Notes under the pieces: model-generated
The model's database searches: none
The model's input: the letters and a program-made list of their open reading frames with translations, nothing else
Told to the model about the DNA's origin: nothing
Shown here: positions 50,493 to 61,976 of the stretch, in pieces
How positions within the stretch are numbered: the stretch's first letter is position 1
Layout: the number at the start of each line of letters is the position of its first letter
Program-made: the position numbers and the translations under genes
Assembly: GCA_016181305.1 (NCBI GenBank)
Contig: JACOZN010000013.1
Span: 1-64,000, forward strand
DNA: 64,000 nt
Source of the DNA: Candidatus Woesearchaeota archaeon
GTDB taxonomy: Archaea > Nanobdellota > Nanobdellia > Woesearchaeales > GW2011-AR4
Direction: 5' to 3'

Positions 50493-51539
50493 ATGGAATA
50501 CTCAAAGCTTGTCGATATTTACGAGCAGCTGAACACGACTACAAAAAGGCTGGAAAAAACACATATTATTTCAGAGTTCCTGAAAGAAGTGAGTGCTGAT
50601 GACATGGAGCATGTGATGCTGCTTCTTGAAGGCAGGATTTTCCCGAATTATGATGCAAGGGAGATAGGAGTTGCATCCCGCTTAATGCTGAAATCCCTAA
50701 GCGTTGCAACAGGAATAAGCATTGAAAAGATAGAAAACGAGTGGAAAAAGCAGGGCGATCTTGGATTAGTGGCTGAAGTGCTTGTCAAGACAAAGAAGCA
50801 GGCAACTTTGCACTCCGCAAAACTGACTGTGAAGAAGGTTTTTGACAATATCAGAAAGCTTGCGGGGCTTGAAGGCGAGGGAACTGTCGATAGGAAAACA
50901 CAGCTTATTGCAGAGCTGCTTACATCAGCAAAGCCCGTGGAATCAAAGTACATTGTAAAGACCATTCTTGGAGAAATGAGGATTGGGGTCGGCGAAGGCG
51001 CCATGCGGGATGCAATTGTATGGGCGTTCTTCGGCGGCAAAATAGGCATCAAATATACAAAGGAAATGAATGACATCGATGTTGAGGACAGGGAAGTGTA
51101 CAACAAGTACGCGGATGCTGTGCAGCATGCATATGACATGACAAACGAGTTTGCGGTTGTTGCAAAGGCTGCAAAATCAAAAGGATTGGATGGCTTGGAA
51201 AATATCGGCATGAAAGTGGGCATTCCGATACAGGTGATGCTTGCTTTGAAAGTTGATACAATCGAGGAAGCATTTGAGACTGTAGGAAAGCCAGCTGCAA
51301 TAGAGTTCAAGTATGACGGCTTCAGGATACAGGCGCATAAGGACGATAAGGGAAACATCAAATTATTCACAAGAAGGCTTGAGGATGTCACAAGGCAGTT
51401 TCCTGATGTCGTCGAGTTTGTAAAGAAAAATGTGAAAGGAAAAAGCTTTATCATTGATTCAGAGGCAGTCGGCTATAATAAAAAAAATGGAAAATACCTG
51501 CCGTTCCAGAGCATCTCGCAAAGAATAAAGAGAAAATAA
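50493..51539 (+). CDS. lig: ATP-dependent DNA ligase, N-terminal part (frameshifted)
   Basis: Residues 1-348 of an archaeal/eukaryotic-type ligase: N-terminal DNA-binding domain, then the nucleotidyltransferase core with the adenylated lysine K273 in EFKYDGFR, VTRQFPDVV and IDSEAVGYNK. It ends at FQSISQRIKRK with a stop at 51537. The frame continues at N-V-F-D-V-I-Y-F-E-G (51540 on) one frame away, and the usual linker of about 14 residues is missing, so a short deletion appears to have shifted the frame. Confidence 0.88.
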   Translation: MEYSKLVDIYEQLNTTTKRLEKTHIISEFLKEVSADDMEHVMLLLEGRIFPNYDAREIGVASRLMLKSLSVATGISIEKIENEWKKQGDLGLVAEVLVKTKKQATLHSAKLTVKKVFDNIRKLAGLEGEGTVDRKTQLIAELLTSAKPVESKYIVKTILGEMRIGVGEGAMRDAIVWAFFGGKIGIKYTKEMNDIDVEDREVYNKYADAVQHAYDMTNEFAVVAKAAKSKGLDGLENIGMKVGIPIQVMLALKVDTIEEAFETVGKPAAIEFKYDGFRIQAHKDDKGNIKLFTRRLEDVTRQFPDVVEFVKKNVKGKSFIIDSEAVGYNKKNGKYLPFQSISQRIKRK

Positions 51540-51573
51540 TGTTTTTGATGTAATTTATTTTGAAGGCAGGAGC

Positions 51574-52212
51574 GTGATTAGCGAGGAGTTTGAGAAAAGG
51601 AGGAAGCTATTGGAGAGGACAATAAGGCAGGAGCCGAAAAAAATAGTGCTTTCAAAAATAAAAATTGTTTCTGAAAAGAAAGACGTGGAGAAATTTTTCA
51701 AGGATGCCGTCAATGCCGGCAACGAAGGCCTGATGTTCAAGTCGCTTAAGTCGCCTTACAAGCCAGGCGCAAGAGTCGGCTACATGATAAAGTTCAAGCA
51801 TATCATGGAAACTCTGGACCTGGTAATTGTAGGGGCGGAGTGGGGGGAAGGTAAAAGGTCAAAATGGCTCAGCAGCTACACAATCGCATGCATCGATGAC
51901 AATGGCAATTTTCTTGAGGTTGGAAAGGCAAGCACCGGATTGAAGGAAAAAGAGGAAGAAGGCCTGAGTTTCATGGAAATGACAAGATTGCTTAAGCCTT
52001 TGATAATTTCAGAGAAAGGAAAAGAAGTGAAAGTCAAGCCGAAAATTGTCATTGAAGTCGGCTATGAGGAAATACAAAAATCGCCGACATATGAAAGCGG
52101 GTTTGCTTTGAGGTTTCCAAGAGTAATCTCCCAAAGATTGGATAAAGGACCTCATGAGGCTTCTACACTGGATTATGTAAAGAAATTGTATGCGTCGCAG
52201 AAAAAGAGCTGA
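51574..52212 (+). CDS. lig: ATP-dependent DNA ligase, C-terminal part
   Basis: The remaining ligase: NEGLMFKSLKSPYKPGARVG (motif IV/V), YMIKFKHIMETLDLVIVGAE and the OB-fold end with FPRVISQRLDKG. In-frame residues NVFDVIYFEGRSVISEEFEK begin before the annotated GTG start (from about 51540), so translation from 51574 alone would lose them. With the N-part it makes up one ligase. It could be a pseudogene, a programmed frameshift or a sequencing/assembly gap. Confidence 0.85.
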   Translation: MISEEFEKRRKLLERTIRQEPKKIVLSKIKIVSEKKDVEKFFKDAVNAGNEGLMFKSLKSPYKPGARVGYMIKFKHIMETLDLVIVGAEWGEGKRSKWLSSYTIACIDDNGNFLEVGKASTGLKEKEEEGLSFMEMTRLLKPLIISEKGKEVKVKPKIVIEVGYEEIQKSPTYESGFALRFPRVISQRLDKGPHEASTLDYVKKLYASQKKS

Positions 52213-52282
52213 TTTTTCTATTATTACTATCTAGTACTCAAAACCGAAAGCTTTAAAAAGGCATTTTTACATTGTTTCTTAT

Positions 52283-53284
52283 ATGGAAAGCGGCGAAACT
52301 GCCGAAGCTGTTGAAGGCAAAACAGTGGAAGATAGTGATTCTGGGAGGCATGATTCTAGGCATTACGAGAAAGCTGAGCAAGAAGATTATCAATCAGAGC
52401 CTGTGCAGTCAAGATATTCAAAAAATGCCAGGGACTCTGAAGACGGCAGGGGAAGTGAAAAAAAATCACGTTCAAAAAAAGGCTTGGAGAAAATAGTCAA
52501 CAGCCTGAAAAAAGAGGCAGGAAACTCAGGAATTGATGAAACAGAATACGCATCTGCCCATTTTCATGAAAATATAAGCGAATTTTTAGAGGAAAGCGAT
52601 GATTCTGAAGAGGAGGAATTCAGCTATAAAGATGCGGTAGCTTTCATATACAACAAGGCAACAGGAGAATTTCTGCTTGAGGAGAAGCCAGGCACTTACT
52701 ATTGGAAATCAGAGAGGTGGAAGAAGGCTCTTATAGGCGGAAAGGGCAACAAAAAAGATTACAGCACTTATGCAACGCTCAAGAGAGAGCTGGGAGAGGA
52801 AATTCAGAAAGGCGCTGCAAAGGATACAATCATAAGGACTTTAGAGTCAAGCGGGACTTTAGTTGAGAGAATAACAGACCTTTGGAAAGGAAGGGAGATT
52901 ATAGATGACATATATAAAATACACATTGAGCCTGTCCAAGAATGGCATATAGCGAGGGAAGCAAAATCAACGCATGATGCAGGGCCTTTCCATGTGCTGA
53001 CATATGACCAAATCTTGAGCATGCCGAACAGCGCATTTGCATTCAACCACGGGCAGTTGCTCAAGAAATTCATTTTGGAGGAGTTTGTCCGCAATAAGCC
53101 CTCAAGCGCTTTGGCGCCTTACGCAAGCTATGCTCTGCCGCTTTTCAGCACCAGCCCAAGCCATTTAAAGGCTATTCAGGATTATTCTAATCCCTCATTG
53201 GCTTTAAGAAGCAATCCATTAATCCCAAATCAGCAGAATTCATTCCAAAAATCGAACTATTCACAACCTTTATATACACAATAA
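52283..53284 (+). CDS. Nudix-like protein with acidic disordered N-terminus
   Basis: The 333-residue protein has a long hydrophilic, Ser/Glu/Arg-rich N-terminus (1-110, probably disordered), a Nudix-like domain at about 110-270 with ALIGGKGNKKDYSTYATLKR then ELGEEI, matching the GX5EX7REUXEEXGU frame imperfectly, and a Ser/Pro/Tyr/Asn-rich tail. The usual Nudix glutamates are present at the LGEE end. Substrate unknown; weak family match. Confidence 0.6.
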   Translation: MESGETAEAVEGKTVEDSDSGRHDSRHYEKAEQEDYQSEPVQSRYSKNARDSEDGRGSEKKSRSKKGLEKIVNSLKKEAGNSGIDETEYASAHFHENISEFLEESDDSEEEEFSYKDAVAFIYNKATGEFLLEEKPGTYYWKSERWKKALIGGKGNKKDYSTYATLKRELGEEIQKGAAKDTIIRTLESSGTLVERITDLWKGREIIDDIYKIHIEPVQEWHIAREAKSTHDAGPFHVLTYDQILSMPNSAFAFNHGQLLKKFILEEFVRNKPSSALAPYASYALPLFSTSPSHLKAIQDYSNPSLALRSNPLIPNQQNSFQKSNYSQPLYTQ

Positions 53285-53300
53285 AAACACGAACAATAAA

Positions 53301-56412
<3,112 letters not shown>

Positions 56413-56413
56413 A

Positions 56414-56809
56414 ATGGCAACACTAAAAACTTTGAAAAGAGGAACTGCTGGTGAACCTATAAAGAGCGAAGAACTTAGTGATAAGCCTAGATCATATGGT
56501 GCAAAGAAAATAAATTTAAACGCAGAAAACATCAAAACGAAAGAAGAATTATTAAGAGAATTGGCAAAAATTACGGAAGGATATGTGGGTGCTGACATAG
56601 AATTAGTTTGCAGGGAAGCGGCAATTCTTGCTTTAAGAGAAAATATACGGGCTAGGGAAATCCTGCCCAAACACTTTGAGCAAGCACTTGAAAAAGTGAG
56701 ACCCAGTGTCACTAAGGAAGTTCAGCAAACTTATGAAGAGTTACGCGAAACCCTTAGTGCAGCAAGAGCGAAACAAATGCTTGATGAAAAGCCAAGCTAT
56801 ATGGGTTAA
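56414..56809 (+). CDS. Detached D2 lid of the Cdc48-like ATPase
   Basis: The 131-residue ORF starts 1 nt after the stop of the upstream ATPase. From residue 46 it encodes LLRELAKITEGYVGADIELV and CREAAILALRENIRAREIL, the usual D2 C-terminal lid, plus a tail EKVRPSVTKEVQQTYEELRE. Its first 45 residues (MATLKTLKRGTAGEPIKSEE) are unlike Cdc48. It may be translated by re-initiation and associate in trans. Confidence 0.8.
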   Translation: MATLKTLKRGTAGEPIKSEELSDKPRSYGAKKINLNAENIKTKEELLRELAKITEGYVGADIELVCREAAILALRENIRAREILPKHFEQALEKVRPSVTKEVQQTYEELRETLSAARAKQMLDEKPSYMG

Positions 56810-56866
56810 AATTTTGCAACTTTTCAAATAAAAACCTTTAAATAAGCTTATCCTAACTTTTTATTC

Positions 56867-58159
56867 ATGATACCTGAGTTTGGAGACACGATTAAGGTAC
56901 ACACTAAAGAACAAGTCTATGAAGGAATACTTCTGCCGCGCCCGGAGATTTTTGACGAGAATTACACAGTCATAAAGCTGGACAACGGCTACAACATAGG
57001 GGTTGAAAACAAAAGAATTGAGAAAATCGAGGTTGTGTCAAAATACCAGAAGAAAAAAGAGGAAAGGCACAAGATAGAGCATAAAAAGGGACTGCCTAAT
57101 GTGCCGGTTTTGTCCTTTGGAGGCACTATTTCTTCGAGAGTCGACTACAAGACAGGCGGAGTTTATGCCGACTACACCGCAGAGGATTTTGTTGAGATGC
57201 TGCCTGAGCTGACAAATGTTGCAAACTTAAAAGCAGAGAAAGTAATGAGCATAATGAGCGAAGATATGGCTCCTGAGGACTGGCAGGCAATGGCAAGAAG
57301 AATTGCAAAAGAGCTTAATGAAGACAATGCAGGGGTTGTTGTGACGCAAGGCACAGACACTTTGCATTTTTCAACGGCAGCGATGTCTTTTTTTCTGAAG
57401 AATCTGAACAAGCCTGTTGTTTTTACCGCAGCGCAGAGAAGCATTGACAGGGGAAGTTCCGACGCTCTCTCCAATTTATTGTGTGCTGTGCACGCCGCAT
57501 CAAAATTTGACGGGGCTGCCGTTGTAACCTGCATGCACGGCACAAGCGACGATAACTACTGCATTTTAAACAGGGGCACAAAGGTGAGGAAGATGCACAC
57601 AAGCAGAAGGGATGCTTTCCGCCCGATAAATGAGCTGCCCCTTGCAAAGGTTTTTGAAGACGGAAAAATCGAGGTTTTGAATAAAAATTACAATAAGAGA
57701 AATAATGAAAAAGTGCATGTTGATGACAAGTTCGAGCATAAAACCGGATTGGTTTATGTTTATCCTGGGATGGATCCAGAGATTCTTGACTATTATCCAG
57801 AGAAAAAATACAGGGGAATTGTGATTGCTGCAACAGCGCTCGGGCATGTTGCTACAATAAATCCAAAATATTCCTTAATTAAAAAATTAAAGGAATTAAT
57901 TGACAATAATGTTGCTGTGGTGATTTCAACGCAAACAATTTATGGAAGAGTCCATCCTTATGTCTATACAAATCTGAGAAAACTATCGGTAGAATTAAAC
58001 TGCATCTTTGCGGAGGACATGCTTCCAGAAACAGCTTATGTAAAGCTAGGCTGGGTGCTTGGGCATACGCACAAAATTGACGAAGTCAGGGAGATGATGC
58101 TCACTAATAGTGCTGGGGAGATGAGCGAGAGAAGTAGTGAAAAGGCATTTTTGTACTGA
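56867..58159 (+). CDS. gatD: Glutamyl-tRNA(Gln) amidotransferase subunit D
   Basis: Asparaginase-like subunit that releases ammonia from Asn/Gln for GatE. The 430-residue protein has the N-terminal domain (MIPEFGDTIKVHTKEQVYEG), catalytic Thr in VLSFGGTISSRVDYKTGG, the GTDTLHF motif and SSDALSNLLCAVHAA. A TATA-like AACCTTTAAATAAGC lies about 25-30 nt before the ATG. It overlaps the next gene by 1 nt. Confidence 0.95.
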   Translation: MIPEFGDTIKVHTKEQVYEGILLPRPEIFDENYTVIKLDNGYNIGVENKRIEKIEVVSKYQKKKEERHKIEHKKGLPNVPVLSFGGTISSRVDYKTGGVYADYTAEDFVEMLPELTNVANLKAEKVMSIMSEDMAPEDWQAMARRIAKELNEDNAGVVVTQGTDTLHFSTAAMSFFLKNLNKPVVFTAAQRSIDRGSSDALSNLLCAVHAASKFDGAAVVTCMHGTSDDNYCILNRGTKVRKMHTSRRDAFRPINELPLAKVFEDGKIEVLNKNYNKRNNEKVHVDDKFEHKTGLVYVYPGMDPEILDYYPEKKYRGIVIAATALGHVATINPKYSLIKKLKELIDNNVAVVISTQTIYGRVHPYVYTNLRKLSVELNCIFAEDMLPETAYVKLGWVLGHTHKIDEVREMMLTNSAGEMSERSSEKAFLY

Positions 58160-58398
58160 TGACCCCTATTCAAGATTTATTAAACAAAATCAAGTGGGAC
58201 AAAAGGGAAAATACAAGCGATTACACGCTTTTTTATTTCGATAGAATTTTAAACAAGATGATTTCTGTTCCCTATAATAATATTAAAAGGCTGGAAGGCA
58301 GCTTTATGGTTTTAAATAATGAGGATGAAACAAACATTCCGCTGCACAGGATTAAAAAGGTAGCTAAAAAAGATGCGATAATATGGGAAAGGAAATGA
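58159..58398 (+). CDS. DUF504 / MJ1316-domain protein
   Basis: The 79-residue protein shows LLNKIKWDKRENTSDYTLFY and IPLHRIKKVAKKDAIIWERK, matching the DUF504 (MJ1316 RNA cyclic-end recognition) family. It is tucked between gatD and gatE with overlapping ends (1 nt and 4 nt), so it is translationally coupled to the tRNA-amidation genes. Function is not established. Confidence 0.8.
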   Translation: MTPIQDLLNKIKWDKRENTSDYTLFYFDRILNKMISVPYNNIKRLEGSFMVLNNEDETNIPLHRIKKVAKKDAIIWERK

Positions 58399-59801
58399 AC
58401 TATCAGGAATTGGGATTCAGATGCGGGCTTGAAATCCACCAGCAATTGGAAGGAAAAAAGCTGTTCTGCAACTGCCCTACTCTGAACTCTGACAAAGAGC
58501 CTGATGTAAGGGTTGAGAGAAGATTAAGGGCTGTTGCAGGCGAGACAGGCGACATTGACATTGCAGCAGAGTTTGAGATGTCAAAGAAAAAGAAATTTCT
58601 TTACGAGAGCAATTCTGAAGACACCTGCCTTGTTGAATATGATGAGGAGCCGCCGCATGAATTGAACAAGAAGGCTTTGGAAACTGCATTGAAAATTGCC
58701 TTGCTTCTCAACGCAAAAATTGTTGACGAAATCCAAGTAATGCGCAAAACCGTTGTTGACGGCAGCAACGTATCCGGATTCCAGAGGACTGCATTGGTTG
58801 CAATGGACGGCTTTGTGGAAAGCTCTCTTGGCATGGTTAAGATTCCAACAATCTGCCTGGAAGAGGAAGCTGCCCAGAAATTAGGGGAAGGCAATGATTT
58901 TGTAAAATACAAGCTTGACAGGCTTGGAATTCCACTGATAGAAATTGCAACAGACTCGGGCATAAAAAGCCCTGAGCATGCAAAGGAGGTTGCAAGCCAT
59001 ATCGGAATGGTGTTGAGAAGCGTTGAAAATGTCAAAAGGGGCATTGGCACGATAAGGCAGGATGTTAACATTTCAATTGAAGGCGGGGCAAGAACTGAAA
59101 TAAAGGGATTTCAGGACCTGAGGAGCATTCCAAAAGTGATTGAGTATGAAGTTAAAAGACAAATTAATGGGATAAACCAAGGAAAAACATTAAACAAGGA
59201 AGTTAGAAAAGCAGAGCCAGACTTCACAACGTCGTTTTTGAGGCCATTGCCTGGCGCTGCAAGATTGTACCCCGAGACAGATGTTTTGCCGGTTAAATCA
59301 GAGAAGAATCACATAGATGAATTGAGGAAAAAGCTTCCAAGATTGCTGACGGAAAAAGTCGATGAATTCGCAAAAAAATACAACATAACAAAAGAAATGG
59401 CAAAGGAATTGGTTGACAATGCTGATTTTGAATACCTAAAGCAAAAATTCAAGCATAAAGACACATGGGTTATAGTCCGAACTTTGATAAACACGCCAAA
59501 GGAAATAAAATCAAAACTAAGCGCCGAGGATTTTGAAGAGATAATCTCCTATTATTACGACGGAAAAATAGCGAAGGAAGCAATAACAGACTTGCTGGAA
59601 AAAAAGGCTTTAGGAGAAAAAGTAAAAATATCAGAGTTTGAAGCAGTTTCAGAAGAGCAGCTTGAAAAGGAAATAAAGCAGATAATAAAGGAAAAGCCCG
59701 GCTTGAGCCAAAGCGCCTACATGGGGCTGGCAATGTCAAAGTACAGGGGGAGGGTTGACGGCAGGAAAGTGATGGAAGTGGTGAAGAAATTTGTTAAGTA
59801 A
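58395..59801 (+). CDS. gatE: Glutamyl-tRNA(Gln) amidotransferase subunit E lacking the GAD insertion
   Basis: GatE transfers ammonia onto Glu-tRNA(Gln). The protein has the GatB/E core: LGFRCGLEIHQQLEGKKLFC, VMRKTVVDGSNVSGFQRTA and GTIRQDVNISI. It is only 468 residues, versus about 620 for typical archaeal GatE. After QINGINQGKTLNKEVRKAE it runs straight into TTSFLRPLPGAARLYPETDV, skipping the AspRS-like GAD domain that normally sits there. The C-terminal helical and YqeY-like parts are present. I start at ATG 58395, overlapping the DUF504 stop (ATGA); ATG 58383 adds four residues. Confidence 0.9.
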   Translation: MNYQELGFRCGLEIHQQLEGKKLFCNCPTLNSDKEPDVRVERRLRAVAGETGDIDIAAEFEMSKKKKFLYESNSEDTCLVEYDEEPPHELNKKALETALKIALLLNAKIVDEIQVMRKTVVDGSNVSGFQRTALVAMDGFVESSLGMVKIPTICLEEEAAQKLGEGNDFVKYKLDRLGIPLIEIATDSGIKSPEHAKEVASHIGMVLRSVENVKRGIGTIRQDVNISIEGGARTEIKGFQDLRSIPKVIEYEVKRQINGINQGKTLNKEVRKAEPDFTTSFLRPLPGAARLYPETDVLPVKSEKNHIDELRKKLPRLLTEKVDEFAKKYNITKEMAKELVDNADFEYLKQKFKHKDTWVIVRTLINTPKEIKSKLSAEDFEEIISYYYDGKIAKEAITDLLEKKALGEKVKISEFEAVSEEQLEKEIKQIIKEKPGLSQSAYMGLAMSKYRGRVDGRKVMEVVKKFVK

Positions 59802-59843
59802 CATTTATATTAAAATGCCTTTTTCTTTGCTTTGGTGATTTTA

Positions 59844-60086
59844 ATGGCATTTGGGAAATTTGACAAGAGCTTGGACAAGGAAATATTCTCGGAAACAATC
59901 CAGTTTGAGACATCAAGTATAACTGTTGGGATTTTTTCATATAATGACGGCGAGAAAAAGATGCAGGTTTCAAGGGAAAATATGTCTCAAGACGGAGAAT
60001 GGAGCTTCGCAAAGCTAGGCAGGATGTTCAAGTATGAGGCCGAGAAAGTGATTCCAGTAATGGAAAAGGCTTTGGAGCATATGTGA
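59844..60086 (+). CDS. Small conserved hypothetical protein
   Basis: An 80-residue protein (MAFGKFDKSLDKEIFSETIQ...GEWSFAKLGRMFKYEAEK) resembling small archaeal proteins of unknown function. A TATA-like ACATTTATATTAAAATG lies about 30 nt before ATG 59844; an upstream in-frame ATG exists at 59832. It follows gatE in the same direction. Confidence 0.7.
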   Translation: MAFGKFDKSLDKEIFSETIQFETSSITVGIFSYNDGEKKMQVSRENMSQDGEWSFAKLGRMFKYEAEKVIPVMEKALEHM

Positions 60087-60197
60087 CTCCTTATTTCTTT
60101 CCTGCTCTCTCGCTTCGGATAACTTTTTTCATGCTATGCTAGATAGCACTACTCCAAGGGTTCCTCATAAGTACGAGGCAGCCGCTATAAGCGAAAA

Positions 60198-60306
60198 CGC
60201 GCCGGGGAAGATTCGAACTCCCGGCCTAAAGGTTAGGAACCTTTCGCTCTATTTGCACGAAGCAAAGCGAGTGCTCGCTAGCCTCTCCAAGCTGAGCTAC
60301 CGGCGC
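60198..60306 (-). tRNA. tRNA-Arg(CCT) with a D-loop intron
   Basis: Acceptor GCGCCGG/CCGGCGC, D stem GCTC/GAGC, anticodon stem-loop AAAGG-TTCCTAA-CCTTT (anticodon CCT), T arm GGGAG-TTCGAAT-CTTCC. The D loop AGCTTGGA is followed by about 36 extra nt (about 60250-60285) before GAGCG, containing the hairpins GCGAG/CTCGC and TTTGC/GCAAA. Because GA flanks both sides, the exact cut could shift by a few bases. Removing the block gives a 73-nt tRNA with a normal D arm. Confidence 0.88.
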
Positions 60307-60404
60307 ATAAGGTTTTAGAATTTAACTTGGTTTAAAAAGCTTGTTTTATTGCAAACCGGGAACAGCAATGTTAAAATCGGCAATCCATAAACTTTATAAA
60401 TACC

Positions 60405-60420
60405 TACTAAATAGCTAGTA
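60405..60420. promoter_or_regulatory. Inverted repeat at the AbrB-PhoU promoter
   Basis: TACTA at 60405-60409 and TAGTA at 60416-60420 form a palindrome between the TATA box (ACTTTATAAATA, 60391-60402) and the ATG at 60426. Probable autoregulatory operator, by analogy with other AbrB/SpoVT-type regulators. Confidence 0.5.
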
Positions 60421-60425
60421 TATAC

Positions 60426-61298
60426 ATGGAAATACGCAACATACAGAAGACAGGCGACATGCATTACCTTTACCTGCCAACATCATGGTGCAGGGAGCAC
60501 AAGATCGGCTCAAAATCAAAGGTTAGCATTGAGCAGAGCAGCGACGGCTCATTGACTATTTCTCCGCAAATTACTGAAAGGAAGCCAAAGCACCTGAAGC
60601 TGAATATCTCTGAAGATGATCAGGAAATAATACACAAGCTTGTTGTTGCATGCTACATCAACCCATTAAGCTCTTTCGAGATTAACTTCGAGAAAGAGAT
60701 GGACTTTACAAAGCTGCTGAACCAGAAAAGGCTGATAAGCCTTGAGTCAGTGGAGATTGACAAAAAGCAGATAACATGCAACGGTGCGATTTCCATAAGC
60801 GACCCGGAGTCATTGCTCAAGACAATGGCAAAAAAAATAAAGAACATGGTTATAGTGATGCAGAAGAGCTACGACAAGGAGCTGATTGAAAGGTATGAAG
60901 ACGAGATTGACAGGAGCAAGATGCTCATAGACAAGTCAATAATAAGCTCGCTCACTTTTGAAAGGACAACAAAAGCAAACACAATCGACCTTTATTACAT
61001 TTCGCTTATATCAAAAGACCTGGAAAGGATGGTTGACCATCTTATCTGCATAAGCAGCAAGGAAACGGAATTTTTGACATTAGTTCAGGAGACTATAGAC
61101 CAGCTTCAAAGCATAATTGAAAACACAAATAACCTGAACTATAAGGCTGCATTGCAGTTTGTAAAAAAAGTAACTAAAATCAGGGGCTTCGAAGTCAAAG
61201 ACATAAAAAGCTATGACAAGGAGAGGATAAGGCTTTCATTGACAACGATTGCCGAGGTTGTCACAGACTGGGCAATAACAAAAGAGACGGAGAAATAG
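60426..61298 (+). CDS. AbrB-domain PhoU-like regulator
   Basis: The 290-residue protein has an N-terminal SpoVT/AbrB DNA-binding domain (EIRNIQKTGDMHYLYLPTSW, KIGSKSKVSIEQSSDGSLTI) and a C-terminal PhoU-type three-helix region with the DLERMVDHL motif (near residue 203). Archaeal members of this layout regulate phosphate uptake. No phosphate transporter is in the window. Confidence 0.82.
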   Translation: MEIRNIQKTGDMHYLYLPTSWCREHKIGSKSKVSIEQSSDGSLTISPQITERKPKHLKLNISEDDQEIIHKLVVACYINPLSSFEINFEKEMDFTKLLNQKRLISLESVEIDKKQITCNGAISISDPESLLKTMAKKIKNMVIVMQKSYDKELIERYEDEIDRSKMLIDKSIISSLTFERTTKANTIDLYYISLISKDLERMVDHLICISSKETEFLTLVQETIDQLQSIIENTNNLNYKAALQFVKKVTKIRGFEVKDIKSYDKERIRLSLTTIAEVVTDWAITKETEK

Positions 61299-61430
61299 CT
61301 ACTTGTGCCTGGGCTTCATCAGGGCGTACTGAATCGCCATTGAAAGCCTGCCGGTTATCACTCCAATGACAAAAACAGACGAATATTTTGCATAAAGCGC
61401 AAATTGGCCAAAGTCCATAACAAAGCGCAT
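61299..61430 (-). CDS. 43-residue single-TM protein
   Basis: The reverse strand codes MRFVMDFGQFALYAKYSSVF followed by VIGVITGRLSMAIQYALMKP and RHK. One membrane helix (about 16-35) is predicted. A TATA box (TTATAAATAC on the minus strand, near 61480) lies upstream. It abuts the phoU-like gene stop convergently. The composition and promoter support a real small gene; function unknown. Confidence 0.6.
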   Translation of the reverse strand: MRFVMDFGQFALYAKYSSVFVIGVITGRLSMAIQYALMKPRHK

Positions 61431-61501
61431 AAAGGGCAGTAGAAAAGCGTAACCCAAATAAAAAATATAAAGTATTTATAATAGTTATTTTATATAGGTT
61501 A

Positions 61502-61557
61502 TATAGAGAACTTTGAATAATTCATTATTTTCGCCATTTCATTCAAAGTTCTCTATA
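61502..61557. repeat. 17-bp inverted repeat before the ATP synthase operon
   Basis: TATAGAGAACTTTGAAT (61502-61518) pairs perfectly with ATTCAAAGTTCTCTATA (61541-61557) around a 22-nt loop. The 14-mer AGAGAACTTTGAAT also occurs at 23966-23979 in the palindrome cluster, so it is a dispersed element. Sited about 70 nt upstream of the first ATP synthase gene, it could be an operator or an RNA hairpin in the leader. Confidence 0.75.
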
Positions 61558-61628
61558 CAAATGTTTTCCATATAACATTTAGGCATTGTTATTAAGGCTA
61601 TTCAGAATACTTCAGGACTGGTGTACAG

Positions 61629-61976
61629 ATGGAAGCTTTAAGCGATTCAAAAGAAGCTGAGATCCTGGGAGAAATCAGAGAAGCTGAAAAAAAGGCAGAC
61701 GAGCTTATAGAAAGGGCTGGCAGGGAAAAGGAATCCCTGCTGCGCGAGGCAGCTGCAAATGCCTCAAAGCTTTTGTCATCCAAAAAAGAAGAGATAAGAA
61801 AGGCGCAGGAAAAGAAAGTAATGGATTTCAGGGAGAAGGCAGGGCTGATTGGCGAGGAGAAGTCCGCCGAAGGCAAAATGGCTGCAAAGCAGCTAAAATC
61901 AAAGTCAGAAAAAAACACCGGAAAGGCTGTTGACTTCATACTGAAGAAATTCGAGGATATGGTCCAAAATGCTTAA
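61629..61976 (+). CDS. ahaH: A-type ATP synthase subunit H
   Basis: A 115-residue charged helical stalk protein (MEALSDSKEAEILGEIREAE, KMAAKQLKSKSEKNTGKAVD) with heptad-like Ala/Glu/Lys repeats, matching AhaH/subunit H of archaeal A-ATPase. It forms the peripheral stalk with subunit E. First gene of the operon; it overlaps subunit I by 8 nt. Confidence 0.88.
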   Translation: MEALSDSKEAEILGEIREAEKKADELIERAGREKESLLREAAANASKLLSSKKEEIRKAQEKKVMDFREKAGLIGEEKSAEGKMAAKQLKSKSEKNTGKAVDFILKKFEDMVQNA

